Shown: positions 37,933 to 46,841, counted from the first letter of the stretch. The stretch is DNA of 49,409 nt from Thermosynechococcus sp. M98_K2018_005 (GCF_015295825.1 NZ_DVEH01000043.1:1-49409); one strand, 5' to 3'. Numbers and translations: made by a program. Notes: generated from the letters alone by a model not told the origin.

Positions 37933-39060
37933 TCAGACAGCCCTTTCCAGAGCCTGTAGGACCCTGCCAGCCTGCTCTAGCCATTTGAGTAACTGAGAAT
38001 CATCAATGCTTTGGTGCATACTGAGGAGGTCTTGCAGGGAGTCGGGCGATCGCCCCGTTGCTATTTGCCACGCTTGAATGAGTTCTGCATCCCTAGGCAG
38101 ATGGTGAGGATTGGTGGCAAGGCCGAGTTGATTGGCCAAATCATAGCGGAAGCGATCTTGAAGCTGTTCTAGGACAAACTGCCGCTGCCGTGCCCGCTGC
38201 AGAACGCCTGCGAGGGCTTCAATGTAGGCAGCACTATTACTGGCGACAGGTTCTTTTTCCAATAGGGGCGGGCCAAAATGTTGACTTTGCTGCCATAGCA
38301 AAAAGAGAAGCAAGAGGGCGAATTGTAGCCCCACAGCCAACCAAGGGGTACGACTAAAGTAGTCGAAGAGGGTTTGAGGCACTGTCTCACTGACCCCCTC
38401 CTCTGGAGTGCGTTGGCGGTAGCCGTGCAGCCATTCATCAAAGTATATCGTTGCCCCCGGTTCAGCCACCTCCTGCAAGAGCTGAGCCACAACCGCAAAG
38501 TTGGCAAGGCCCGTTTCGCCGCCATAGACATTGGCTACCAACCAAGGATAGACGCCAAGGACGCGCTGTTCATGGTTATGGAGACTGTGGGTGTATTTGA
38601 GATAGACAATCAAACCGTGATCATCCTTGAGGAGGGGGCGATCGCCCTGCTGGAAAGGAACGCGGCGGCGCGTTTCAATCAAGACATTGCCCTGAGGCGT
38701 TGAGAGCCGTTCCTCAAAGGGGGCGGCGGTGGGTTCACCATGCCAGTAGAAGCGCACTAGCGTATTGCCCTGAGCCAGCCACTCCTCAAGGGACGGTGGC
38801 CAGCCGATGGGGCGACCACTAATCTGAATAAGAATGTGCCCTTTGCCCTTGAGGTTGTTATAGTTCCGCTGCCAGCGCTCCACCCGAAACTCCTGCTGCT
38901 CTAGGTAGGTATAAAACTGCTGGGTGCCCCAAGGGGAGGAATCAAAGGAGGAGCCAGCGCGGCTACTGGGAGCCACCACCAAAATCAGGAGGCCAACCAC
39001 CAACAGCACAAGGACAGCGAAGCCGAGGAAGAACCACTGGCGACGGTTGATCGCGATCAT
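37933..39060 (-). CDS. DUF4350 domain membrane protein
   Basis: A 375-residue protein. A transmembrane helix near the N-terminus (about 8-30, FFLGFAVLVLLVVGLLILVV) is followed by a Rossmann-like extracytoplasmic domain (GTQQFYTYLEQQEF, ATIYFDEWLHGY) and a second helix at about 240-258 (WLAVGLQFALLLLFLLWQ), then a cytoplasmic helical tail. This matches DUF4350 proteins, often encoded with DUF4129 and MoxR-type ATPase genes. Its start overlaps the upstream DUF4129 gene by 4 bp (ATGA). Function unknown; tail-to-tail with the ferredoxin gene, 4 bp apart. Confidence 0.75.
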   Translation of the reverse strand: MIAINRRQWFFLGFAVLVLLVVGLLILVVAPSSRAGSSFDSSPWGTQQFYTYLEQQEFRVERWQRNYNNLKGKGHILIQISGRPIGWPPSLEEWLAQGNTLVRFYWHGEPTAAPFEERLSTPQGNVLIETRRRVPFQQGDRPLLKDDHGLIVYLKYTHSLHNHEQRVLGVYPWLVANVYGGETGLANFAVVAQLLQEVAEPGATIYFDEWLHGYRQRTPEEGVSETVPQTLFDYFSRTPWLAVGLQFALLLLFLLWQQSQHFGPPLLEKEPVASNSAAYIEALAGVLQRARQRQFVLEQLQDRFRYDLANQLGLATNPHHLPRDAELIQAWQIATGRSPDSLQDLLSMHQSIDDSQLLKWLEQAGRVLQALERAV

Positions 39061-39680
39061 TGCTGGCGCTCCCGCAGGAAGGGTTCCACCTCAAAATAGG
39101 CGGCTTGACAGGTGGCTAGGGTTTGGGCATCCACCGCCTCGGCCCCATAGTAACTGCGGCTGTGAACTTGAAAGAGGTGCTGAATACTCCGCCGCACGGC
39201 TGGCGATCGCTCCCCCAGTTGAAAGAGCCGCTCCAATTCCCGCAGGTAGTCGCTATTGGTCCAGTGGGTCTGAAGCCGCAGCCAGCCCGCCTCCTGCAAC
39301 CGATAGAGCAAAGCCATGTAAAGAGCACGGCAGGCCCCCCGGTAGTCCCCCGCCAATTGTAGGTTTTGGGCGAGTTCTAACCATTCCCGTACGGGTTTGG
39401 GTCGCTCCTCATGGGTAGAAACGAGTGTTGCTGAGGAGGATCGCGATCGTCCCTGCCACCATCGCCACAGACTGCGCCCTAGAAAATACAGGGCGAATCC
39501 AAGGCCAACCAGCAAGACCCCCTGAAAGAACCAGCGTAGCCATGCCTCTAAGGAGGGGGAGTCCTCCCAAAACGGCTCCGTTTGCTGGCGAAAGAGTTGG
39601 AGAAAGGTGTACTCAAGGGATTCAGCCAATTGTCGCCACTGGCGATCGCCCTGCCAGCGCAGATCATCGAAAAAGGTCAC
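39057..39680 (-). CDS. DUF4129 domain protein
   Basis: A 207-residue protein with one transmembrane segment at about 48-66 (FFQGVLLVGLGFALYFLGR). A C-terminal DUF4129 region follows: NLQLAGDYRGACRALYMALL, then LQTHWTNSDYLRELERLF and HSRSYYGAEAV, where the S/TNxDYLREL motif is the family hallmark. DUF4129 often accompanies transglutaminase, MoxR or DUF58 genes; only its DUF4350 partner is here. Translational coupling to that partner is shown by the ATGA overlap. Function unknown. Confidence 0.78.
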   Translation of the reverse strand: MTFFDDLRWQGDRQWRQLAESLEYTFLQLFRQQTEPFWEDSPSLEAWLRWFFQGVLLVGLGFALYFLGRSLWRWWQGRSRSSSATLVSTHEERPKPVREWLELAQNLQLAGDYRGACRALYMALLYRLQEAGWLRLQTHWTNSDYLRELERLFQLGERSPAVRRSIQHLFQVHSRSYYGAEAVDAQTLATCQAAYFEVEPFLRERQQ

Positions 39681-39695
39681 TGCCGCTAGACCAGA

Positions 39696-40550
39696 CTACG
39701 TCTCCGATTGTCGCACAAAGAGCACGGGGCACTCGGCATAGACCCGCACATAGTCAGACAGGGAAGTGCCCAAAAGGCGATCCAAGTCGGGTAAACTGCG
39801 AGCGATCGACGGACGCCGATCCGGGGAACCCAGAACGAGGAGATCGGCATTGGTATCAGCAGCAATGCGGCAGATTTCTTCAGCGGGCTTGCCAGTGGTC
39901 AGGACACACTGGTATTCCACACCCCGCTGCTTGGCCACTGTTGCCGCTTCCGCAAGAATTGGATCTTTTTCAGCAGCCGTGCGGGGGGTATCGGCATGAC
40001 CCTTGAGGTCGGGATTGACATGGGCAAGAATGAGTTTGCCACCCTTGATCCCCTCCATCAGGCGCACGGCTAAGTGTAAGGAGGCTTTGGCTGCGGCAGA
40101 ATTATTGAGCGCTACCATGATGCGGTTGATTTTCTTCACAAAGAGGTCATCGCGCACCAGCAACATCGGTCGGGAAGACAGTTGAAACACATACTGGCTG
40201 ACGGAGTTTTCGAGAATGGATTGCAGGCGCTTGAGTCCCCGCGATCCCATGATGATCAAATCGGCATTGATTTCATCGGCCACGTGCAACACGGTATCCT
40301 TAGGATCCCCCTCCCGCAGCATGGTATTGACACTAATCACTGGGTCAAGGTGCAGTCGGGCAACGGCTTCCGCTAGGAGTTTGGCACCCGCTTGACGTTG
40401 TTCGGCCATCTCCTCGGCAGTAATTTTCGGTGGAATCACGTGCAAAACAGTGACGGCAGCCCGTTGAATCGCTGGCAACTCCATCAGCGACTTGAGCATT
40501 TGTTCGGATTGTCCAGTTCCTGAGTCTGCCAATAGAATATTTTCAATCAT
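39696..40550 (-). CDS. Tandem universal stress protein
   Basis: A 284-residue protein with two UspA domains (1-135 and 142-284). Domain 1 opens IENILLADSGTGQSEQMLK and carries LIIMGSRGLKRLQSILENS, a full G-x2-G-x9-S nucleotide-binding motif. Domain 2 opens INRIMVALNNSAAAKASLHL and carries LVLGSPDRRPSIARSLPDLD, a degraded motif. A typical layout for cyanobacterial Usp proteins that bind ATP and modulate stress responses. Cytoplasmic. Its upstream region holds the palindromic element at 40600-40704 shared with the divergent ycf3. Confidence 0.92.
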   Translation of the reverse strand: MIENILLADSGTGQSEQMLKSLMELPAIQRAAVTVLHVIPPKITAEEMAEQRQAGAKLLAEAVARLHLDPVISVNTMLREGDPKDTVLHVADEINADLIIMGSRGLKRLQSILENSVSQYVFQLSSRPMLLVRDDLFVKKINRIMVALNNSAAAKASLHLAVRLMEGIKGGKLILAHVNPDLKGHADTPRTAAEKDPILAEAATVAKQRGVEYQCVLTTGKPAEEICRIAADTNADLLVLGSPDRRPSIARSLPDLDRLLGTSLSDYVRVYAECPVLFVRQSET

Positions 40551-40599
40551 AAATCTTAAACTCCCAACATCTGGTGAGCATCACGGCACGGATGGCCAC

Positions 40600-40704
40600 T
40601 ACAGCCCTTTTCCCAAGGATGGCACACGCTGAAAACAGTCAAAACCGCTGGAGGATAGGATGCTCTCCTCATTCGTACACGCCATATCTTAGAAAAGGGC
40701 TGTA
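40600..40704. repeat. Palindromic element, 13-bp inverted repeats 105 bp overall
   Basis: TACAGCCCTTTTC (40600-40612) and GAAAAGGGCTGTA (40692-40704) form a perfect inverted repeat. After a symmetric 6-nt internal gap a second pair ATGGC (40619-40623) and GCCAT (40681-40685) shares the same centre. The whole lies in the 285-bp usp-ycf3 intergenic region. ATCTTAG occurs at 40686, 40710 and 40758. No coding capacity and no target duplication seen; it could be a MITE-like element, a cruciform or a structured RNA. Confidence 0.6.
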
Positions 40705-40835
40705 TGACGATCTTAGGTCTGGGTTAGGGGCCTCTTGGTGGAACGCTACAAATCTAAATCTTAGGCATTGGCGAGGGGTGCGATCGCTGGTGGTGCTTTT
40801 GATACACTAGGCAAGAGACCGTTCAAGGAGGCTCT

Positions 40836-41357
40836 ATGCCGCGATCGCAACGGAACGACAATTTTATTGACAAAACCTTTACGGTCATGGCTGACCTCAT
40901 TCTCAAGGTTTTGCCCACCAGTTCGCAGTCAAAAACCGCCTTTGCCTATTATCGCGATGGCATGTCTGCCCAAGCGGACGGGGAATATGCTGAGGCATTA
41001 GAGAACTACCAAGCAGCCCTAGAACTCGAGGAAGACCCCAACGATCGCAGCTACATCCTCTACAACATTGGCCTGATCCACGCCAGTAATGGTGATCATG
41101 AAAAAGCCCTAGAGTATTATCACCAAGCCCTTGAACTCAATCCCCGCATGCCCCAAGCCCTCAATAATATTGCGGTGATCTACCACTACTTGGGGACACA
41201 GGCAGAAGAGCAGCAGCGCTCGGAGGAGGCTGAACAACTCTTTGATCGCGCCGCAGACTACTGGAAACGAGCGATTCAACTGGCGCCCAATAACTATATC
41301 GAGGCGCAAAACTGGCTGAAGACCACGGGTCGCTCCAGTATGGATGTTTATTTCTAA
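40836..41357 (+). CDS. ycf3: Photosystem I assembly protein Ycf3
   Basis: Ycf3 is a peripheral thylakoid TPR chaperone that helps assemble PsaA/PsaB. The 173-residue product starts [20 protein letters not shown], the diagnostic N-terminus, followed by three TPR repeats ([59 protein letters not shown]) and a third partly expanded one, ending SSMDVYF. A strong ribosome site AAGGAGG precedes ATG 40836. gatC begins 10 bp after the stop and may share the transcript. Confidence 0.97.
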   Translation: MPRSQRNDNFIDKTFTVMADLILKVLPTSSQSKTAFAYYRDGMSAQADGEYAEALENYQAALELEEDPNDRSYILYNIGLIHASNGDHEKALEYYHQALELNPRMPQALNNIAVIYHYLGTQAEEQQRSEEAEQLFDRAADYWKRAIQLAPNNYIEAQNWLKTTGRSSMDVYF

Positions 41358-41367
41358 GGGATCACGC

Positions 41368-41661
41368 ATGGCAACAAAAGTCATTACCGCAGAGGATGTG
41401 CGCAAGGTCGCTCACTTGGCTCGCCTCGCTGTCGATGAAAGTGAAATTGAAGCGCTGACACAGCAACTAGATAGCATCCTTGACTATGTGAACCAATTGA
41501 GTGAACTGGATGTCACCGATATTCCGCCGACAACCCGTGCGATTGAAGTCAGTAATGTGACCCGTCCCGATGTGTTGGAACCTTGGCCGAATCGGGAGGA
41601 TCTACTGGCGATCGCCCCGGATCGCGAGGATGACTTTTTCCGTGTGCCCAAAATCATGTAA
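41368..41661 (+). CDS. gatC: Glutamyl-tRNA(Gln) amidotransferase subunit C
   Basis: GatC stabilises the GatA amidase in the GatCAB complex that converts Glu-tRNA(Gln), and often Asp-tRNA(Asn), to the amide form. The 97-residue protein has [40 protein letters not shown] and [20 protein letters not shown], all family hallmarks. ATG 41368 was preferred to the in-frame ATG 41344, which overlaps the ycf3 coding end. gatA and gatB are elsewhere. Tightly spaced between ycf3 and a small membrane protein gene. Confidence 0.95.
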   Translation: MATKVITAEDVRKVAHLARLAVDESEIEALTQQLDSILDYVNQLSELDVTDIPPTTRAIEVSNVTRPDVLEPWPNREDLLAIAPDREDDFFRVPKIM

Positions 41662-41672
41662 GGCATCAGGCT

Positions 41673-42143
41673 GTGCAGCGGCGTCAATCCCACCATTTGC
41701 AACTGGACTTATTTCCCTTCCTTTCGATCTTGGCCTGTACCATTGGCACGCTAATCCTGCTTGTGGTGGTGATTAGTGCCAGTAGTCTTGGGCGAGAACG
41801 CACCAATGTGCAAATTTTGGCACGGGAAAATGCCCAAAATGGGGAACGTACCCCCCGCTATTTGGAGTGTCGTCGCGAGGGGGTCATCATCCATCCCCAA
41901 AAGGTGCTGGTGCCCAAAGCAGACCTCACGAAGCCCACTTCCACACTGGCCATTTTGTTGGCCAACCTCCGTCGTCGGAGCGATCGCGAGTACATTATCA
42001 TTGCTGTGCGCCCCGATGGCTTTGACTGCTTTGAGGAAGTGCGCTACCAGGCGGAACGTGCAGGGGTGGCCCTGGGCTATGAACCCTTTAATGCTGAGTG
42101 GGAGTTGTGTGTGCCTGCTCCGGGGCGCAGCAATTGTTCCTAA
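41673..42143 (+). CDS. Small single-helix membrane protein, ExbD/TolR-like in outline
   Basis: A 156-residue protein that starts at GTG 41673. An N-terminal helix (LDLFPFLSILACTIGTLILL, continuing to about residue 37) is followed by a soluble domain with RYLECRREGVIIHPQKVLVP and REYIIIAVRPDGFDCFEEV. The LDLFPFLSILACTIG start resembles ExbD/TolR anchors, which have one helix near the N-terminus with a periplasmic domain that binds cell-wall or receptor parts; the conserved Asp in the helix differs. No partner exbB is adjacent. It is a conserved-looking cyanobacterial gene of unknown function. Confidence 0.6.
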   Translation: MQRRQSHHLQLDLFPFLSILACTIGTLILLVVVISASSLGRERTNVQILARENAQNGERTPRYLECRREGVIIHPQKVLVPKADLTKPTSTLAILLANLRRRSDREYIIIAVRPDGFDCFEEVRYQAERAGVALGYEPFNAEWELCVPAPGRSNCS

Positions 42144-42261
42144 TCTACCCAAGCATAGTGGCGGGGCTTAGATTGAGCAGTCTCGGTGAGAAAAGCCCTC
42201 AAGGGATATGCACCCCCCCAGAAAATTTGCGATCGCCCCGCAAGACCCTCCTAATTAAGAG

Positions 42262-42918
42262 GTGCCTTTGTCCTTAGAAATCGCTGATGCTCAGGGTGAA
42301 TTGTTGAGAGGTTTCTTAGTGCCCCCCGTCGCGATCGCCTCCCTACTCTTTGGCTTTGCCACCAATATGGATAACTTTAGCGTGGCCGTTAGCTATGGCC
42401 TGCGCCGCTATCGTATGAGTGGGCTGGGTAATGTCCTGATTGCGGCTCTTTCTGGTAGCAGTACCTTTTTGGCCATGGGGTTGGGTGGGTGGGTGCAGCA
42501 GTATGTGCCGTTGATTTGGGCACAGCGGCTTGGCAGTGGTTTACTGATAGTCATGGGGGCATCGGCACTGGGGGGAGTCTTGCTCAACTTGAATCATCCG
42601 TCTAAAACCACAAAGCCGAACTTATTACCAATTCTTGACTATGCCTACGACTTCACGCTCTACCAGTCGCTGCTGTTGGGTTTGGCATTGACCCTGACAA
42701 ACTTTGCCACAGGGGTAGCTGCGGGCTTGGCGCGCCTACCAATTTTTGATGCCGTGATAGCGAGTACAGTAACCAGTTGGGTCTGCATTGGCAGTGGCTT
42801 TTGGTTGGGGCAGCAACTCCGCGAACAAACCCCCTTGCGCTTTGGCCCCTATTTAGAGGGCTTGGCGAGTCTTTTTCTCATAGCGGTGGGTATCCTCAAG
42901 TGGTTTGAGTCTCCCTAG
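42262..42918 (+). CDS. MntP/YtaF-like membrane protein (DUF204 type)
   Basis: A 218-residue membrane protein with six helices. FGFATNMDNFSVAVSYGLRR and ALTLTNFATGVAAGLARLP are the two internally repeated TM segments of the MntP/YtaF group, each with the polar D/N residue that lines the putative metal path. The group includes the manganese exporter MntP, so divalent-metal efflux is likely but unproven. The GTG at 42262 is the start. The stop codon interlocks with the convergent folP stop in CTAG. Confidence 0.82.
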   Translation: MPLSLEIADAQGELLRGFLVPPVAIASLLFGFATNMDNFSVAVSYGLRRYRMSGLGNVLIAALSGSSTFLAMGLGGWVQQYVPLIWAQRLGSGLLIVMGASALGGVLLNLNHPSKTTKPNLLPILDYAYDFTLYQSLLLGLALTLTNFATGVAAGLARLPIFDAVIASTVTSWVCIGSGFWLGQQLREQTPLRFGPYLEGLASLFLIAVGILKWFESP

Positions 42919-43757
42919 GGCGATCGCCAGAGTACATCGGCCATCCGACACACTTGCACCATTGCCGCCACATCATGGACGCGCACCATCTCGACCCCTT
43001 GGGCAATGGCATGACAGCAGACCGCTGCGGTACCCCAAACCCGGTCTTTAGGATTAGGCAGGTTCAGCACGTCGCCAATGAAGCGTTTGCGCGATGGCCC
43101 CAGCAGGAGAGGATAGCCAAGGCTGTGAAATTGCCGCAGTTCTCGTAAAAGGGTGAGATTCTGGGGCGTGGTTTTGGCAAAACCAATGCCGGGATCAATC
43201 ATCAGGTGTTCGGGGGGAATGCCGCTGGCGATCGCTCGCTGCGTTTGTTCCTGAAAATAGCTAAGCAAATTGCCAATCAAATCTTCGTAGTCAGTTAATT
43301 GCTGCATGGTGGCTGGGGTTCCCCGCCGATGCATGAGGATATAGGGCACCCCCAATGCTGCTACCGTGGCAAACATTTCCGGATCCGCCTGCCCGCCTGA
43401 GACATCGTTAACGATATTGGCACCTGCTGCCACCGCTGCCCGAGCAACCACCGCATGGGTCGTATCAATGGAAATGGGAATCTGCGACTGCTGACGGATG
43501 CCCTCAATCACGGGCAACACCCGCGCTAACTCGGCACTAATTGGCACTTCACTGGCGCCCGGCCGGGTGGACTCGCCGCCGACATCAATGACATCAACCC
43601 CTGCTGCTACCATTTCGAGGGCATGGGCAACGGCACTAGCGGGATTAAAAAAGTCACCGCCATCGCTAAAACTGTCGGGGGTGATATTTAAGATCCCCAT
43701 AATGTAGGTGCGCTCTCCCCAAACAAAGGCGCGATCGCCCACGTACCAGCCCTTCAT
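42915..43757 (-). CDS. folP: Dihydropteroate synthase
   Basis: FolP joins p-aminobenzoate to dihydropterin pyrophosphate in folate synthesis, and is the sulfonamide target. The 280-residue TIM-barrel protein carries IMGILNITPDSFSDGGDFF, VDVIDVGGESTRPGASEVP, IPISIDTTHAVVARAAV, NIVNDVSGGQADPEMF and LLGPSRKRFIGDVL. Start and length are normal, opening MKGWYVGDRAFVWG. Its start codon overlaps the stop of the upstream sugar symporter by 4 bp (ATGA), so the two are translationally coupled. Confidence 0.96.
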   Translation of the reverse strand: MKGWYVGDRAFVWGERTYIMGILNITPDSFSDGGDFFNPASAVAHALEMVAAGVDVIDVGGESTRPGASEVPISAELARVLPVIEGIRQQSQIPISIDTTHAVVARAAVAAGANIVNDVSGGQADPEMFATVAALGVPYILMHRRGTPATMQQLTDYEDLIGNLLSYFQEQTQRAIASGIPPEHLMIDPGIGFAKTTPQNLTLLRELRQFHSLGYPLLLGPSRKRFIGDVLNLPNPKDRVWGTAAVCCHAIAQGVEMVRVHDVAAMVQVCRMADVLWRSP

Positions 43758-45178
43758 GCACCCGCCTCTCCTTGCCGTTTAGCGTGCAGCTTTAAGAGAA
43801 TTGCTTGGTGTACCGGCTGCGTAATGGGATAGAGGTAGGCCAAAACAATGCCAATAATGAGCAAAAAGGTCGGTAGCGGCCCAATAGTAATGCGGATTGC
43901 CAACAGTGCCGAGGCAGGCTGAACGGGGCGCGGCTCATCGGCAACGCTGGAGAGGTAGCCTGCCCACTGCAAGGCCTGACCCACTAGAAACAGTCCCAAG
44001 GCAAGACCAATTTTTTGCAGTAGCACCATAAAGGCATAGAAGACCCCCTCCCGCCGCTGGCCACTATTGAGTTCGTCGAGATCAATCACATCGGGAATCA
44101 TTGACCAAGGGACAAGGTAGGCCGTCGAAACCCCAAACCCCGCCAGAATCGCGCACACATACACCAGCGTTGTTTGCCCCGGCTGCAATAAAAACAAGCC
44201 GGCCTGAGCCATAATCCACAGTGCCATGCCCATGTAATACACCGCCTTTTTACCAATACGCCGACTCACAGCACTCCAGACAAAGAGCATGATCATCGCT
44301 GTCGATTGAACCGCCAGTGCCACTTGCGTATATTCGGCAGGGGACATTTGCAACCAATCGCCAATAAAAAAGGGAATCAGCGAGGCAGTAATTTGCACCG
44401 CCAGCCAAGAACAGAGGTAAATCCCCATCACGAATAGGAAAGGCCGATTGCTAAAGACCAAGCGCAGTTGCGTCCTCAGGGGTAAAGGGTGTTGGCTGGG
44501 GGTATGCCGTTCAAACTCCCGTACCCGTTGCCGTGTGCCCCAGACACACCAATAGATGGGCAGCACAGATAATACGGCGGCAATGCCCCCTAGAACAATG
44601 TACTGAGTTTTGGGTTCCTTAATGACTTGGAAGAGAAATTGCGCCAACAGCAGCGAGCCAATACTGCCACCAATGGAAAAGGCAAAGCGAAAACTATTCA
44701 GACTGGTGCGTTCGTTGTAGTCCTCCGTGAGTTCTGGTGTTAGGGTGCTGTAGGGCAGATTGACTGCGGTGTAAAACGTGCTAAAGAGGAGACCCATGAG
44801 AACGTAATAGCCAAAGAGCAACCCTTGATTCGTCGTCGGTACCCACCAGTTCAAGAAAAAGCAAATGCCAAAGGGAAGGGCTGCTGAGATCATCCAAATG
44901 TGGCGGCGTCCCCACTTGCCCACAGGGGTGCGATCGCTCAGGTAGCCGATGATCGGATCATTGATGGCATCCCAGATTTTGCCAATCATCAACACACTGC
45001 CTGCCAAGCCAGCATTGAGTCCAGCCACATTGGTCAAGAACACCATCAGGAAAAACACCTGTAAATTGGCAGTGATAGCAGTTCCGAGATCACCAGCACC
45101 GAAGGCTAATTTTGTCCAGAGGGAGAGGGGCGCCCGGACACTGGCGGCGGAACTTTCGCTAGAGGGGTCTACTGACAT
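43754..45178 (-). CDS. GPH-family sugar:cation symporter (MFS_2)
   Basis: A 474-residue protein with about 12 transmembrane helices. The N-terminal WTKLAFGAGDLGTAITANLQ and LMIGKIWDAINDPIIGYLSD with RTPVGKWGRRHIWM are the glycoside-pentoside-hexuronide signature seen in MelB-type and MFS_2 transporters; a second inter-domain loop has PDVIDLDELNSGQRREGVFY. Substrate unknown; cyanobacterial relatives may move sugars or lysolipids. Coupled to folP by a 4-bp overlap, downstream of the phosphohexomutase gene on the same strand. Confidence 0.88.
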   Translation of the reverse strand: MSVDPSSESSAASVRAPLSLWTKLAFGAGDLGTAITANLQVFFLMVFLTNVAGLNAGLAGSVLMIGKIWDAINDPIIGYLSDRTPVGKWGRRHIWMISAALPFGICFFLNWWVPTTNQGLLFGYYVLMGLLFSTFYTAVNLPYSTLTPELTEDYNERTSLNSFRFAFSIGGSIGSLLLAQFLFQVIKEPKTQYIVLGGIAAVLSVLPIYWCVWGTRQRVREFERHTPSQHPLPLRTQLRLVFSNRPFLFVMGIYLCSWLAVQITASLIPFFIGDWLQMSPAEYTQVALAVQSTAMIMLFVWSAVSRRIGKKAVYYMGMALWIMAQAGLFLLQPGQTTLVYVCAILAGFGVSTAYLVPWSMIPDVIDLDELNSGQRREGVFYAFMVLLQKIGLALGLFLVGQALQWAGYLSSVADEPRPVQPASALLAIRITIGPLPTFLLIIGIVLAYLYPITQPVHQAILLKLHAKRQGEAGA

Positions 45179-45243
45179 TAGGATTTTTCCATTATTTTGG
45201 AGATGACGTGTAGATGACGATTGTGATTCTTTTTGAGCGTGCT

Positions 45244-46764
45244 TTACCCGGCTGTTGCTGAGGAGCCCGCTGGGGTGCTAGAGGCATTATTGGCCACTGA
45301 AACTGCCCATTGATTTGCCCATTCTAAAATGCGCTGCACTTCTTCAGGCGTTTTCCCTTGGCAGTAGAGGCGCAGCAGCGGTTCGGTGCCACTAAAGCGA
45401 ATCAGCAACCAACTGCCATTGGCCAGCTGAAATTTGTAGCCGTCAATGGTGTCCCAATGGCTGACGGGCATATCTAGAATCTGGGTGAAGGGATGCTCAG
45501 CTAGCATCGTCTCCAGTTTTTGCCGCTGCGCGGAGGACGTCAGGGTGAGATCAAGGCGATCGTAGGCACTGTAAAAGTTCGTGGTTGCCTGCAACTGCTG
45601 ATAGTATTCCCCTACGCTGAAGCCAGATGTTACCAGGGCTTGTAGTAGGTACAATGCTGAGAGTAAGGCATCTCGCTCGGGAAGATGGTGGCCATAGCCA
45701 ATCCCACCGGATTCTTCACCCCCTAAGAGAATGGTTTCTCCAGCGAGCATGCGATCGCCAATGTACTTAAAGCCAATGGGCGTTTCAATCACCGCTAAAC
45801 CATGGTGGGCGGCCACTCGCGCCACCAGATCAGAACTGCTAATGGATTTGATCACGGCCCCTCGGTAGCTACTGTGTTGTGCCAGATGATCAATCAAGAT
45901 GGGAATAATTTCTTGGGCAGTGTACAGCACCCCCTCGCCATCAATGACTGCTAGGCGATCGGCATCACCATCAAAGACTAAACACACTGTCGGGGTAGCA
46001 CTGTGTTGTTGCCGCAGCTGCTCTTGGGTTGTGGCTAAATAACGGCCAATCGGTTCAGGAGCACCCCCCCCAAAGAGGGGATCGCGATCGCGCCGAAACT
46101 CCGATATGGGAATCTCCAATAACCGCTCTAATCCACCGGCGGCGACCCCATGCATGACATCGGCACAGACTTGCAGCTTACCGGTGGCGATCGCCTCACG
46201 AATGGGTCTTGGATCAACATGGGTGCGCAAGGCTGCACAATAGCTGGGCCACGGATCAAAGGCTTGATAGTCTGTTTTGGCCTCACCCACGGGTGGCGGG
46301 TCTCCCTGAGCTAACTGCGCTTCAATGGCTTGGGTGACGGTCGTGGGTACGGAGCCGCCAAAGGCGCCCTTCACCTTCAGTCCCGCATAGATACCGGGAT
46401 TGTGACTTGCCGTCATTACCAAGCCGCCAATAGCTCCCTCTGCTTTGACGGCCCAACTAAAGGCGGGGGTCGGTGCCGCACAATTGGAAAGCCACACCTC
46501 ATAGCCTTGGCTCGCCAGTAATTGAGCAACGGCTGCGGCCAACTGTTCCGCTAAAAACCGGCGATCGTAGCCCACAATGATGCGAGGCGTTGTGCCCTTG
46601 CCATAGGTTTGATGGAGCACTGCCGCCGCTGCCTTGGCTGCCCGCAGCAGACGGTTAAAAGTAAACTCAGCGCCAATGATGCCCCGCCAGCCATCGGTAC
46701 CAAAGCGAATGGGGGCATCCTCAGGAATCAAAACCTGATCTAGGCGAAGGACAGAAGCAACCAT
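45244..46764 (-). CDS. Phosphoglucomutase/phosphomannomutase family protein
   Basis: A 506-residue four-domain alpha-D-phosphohexomutase. The N-terminus IRFGTDGWRGIIGAEFTFNR binds phosphate, the catalytic phosphoserine is in VMTASHNPGIYAGLKVKG, the Mg loop is VFDGDADRLAV, the sugar-specificity loop is LGGEESGGIGYGHH, and the distal phosphate site is LIRFSGTEPLLRLY. GEESG is typical of enzymes accepting glucose-phosphate, so glycogen metabolism with GlgC is a reasonable guess, though phosphomannomutase or glucosamine activity is possible. ATG 46764 is used; a TTG at 46773 is also in frame. Confidence 0.92.
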   Translation of the reverse strand: MVASVLRLDQVLIPEDAPIRFGTDGWRGIIGAEFTFNRLLRAAKAAAAVLHQTYGKGTTPRIIVGYDRRFLAEQLAAAVAQLLASQGYEVWLSNCAAPTPAFSWAVKAEGAIGGLVMTASHNPGIYAGLKVKGAFGGSVPTTVTQAIEAQLAQGDPPPVGEAKTDYQAFDPWPSYCAALRTHVDPRPIREAIATGKLQVCADVMHGVAAGGLERLLEIPISEFRRDRDPLFGGGAPEPIGRYLATTQEQLRQQHSATPTVCLVFDGDADRLAVIDGEGVLYTAQEIIPILIDHLAQHSSYRGAVIKSISSSDLVARVAAHHGLAVIETPIGFKYIGDRMLAGETILLGGEESGGIGYGHHLPERDALLSALYLLQALVTSGFSVGEYYQQLQATTNFYSAYDRLDLTLTSSAQRQKLETMLAEHPFTQILDMPVSHWDTIDGYKFQLANGSWLLIRFSGTEPLLRLYCQGKTPEEVQRILEWANQWAVSVANNASSTPAGSSATAG

Positions 46765-46841
46765 AGAACCCAAGACCCAAGAACCCCTTTGAACATATCA
46801 TGCTGCCAGACAGCTCTTTTCTAAAGGGGAAAGGAGGATGA

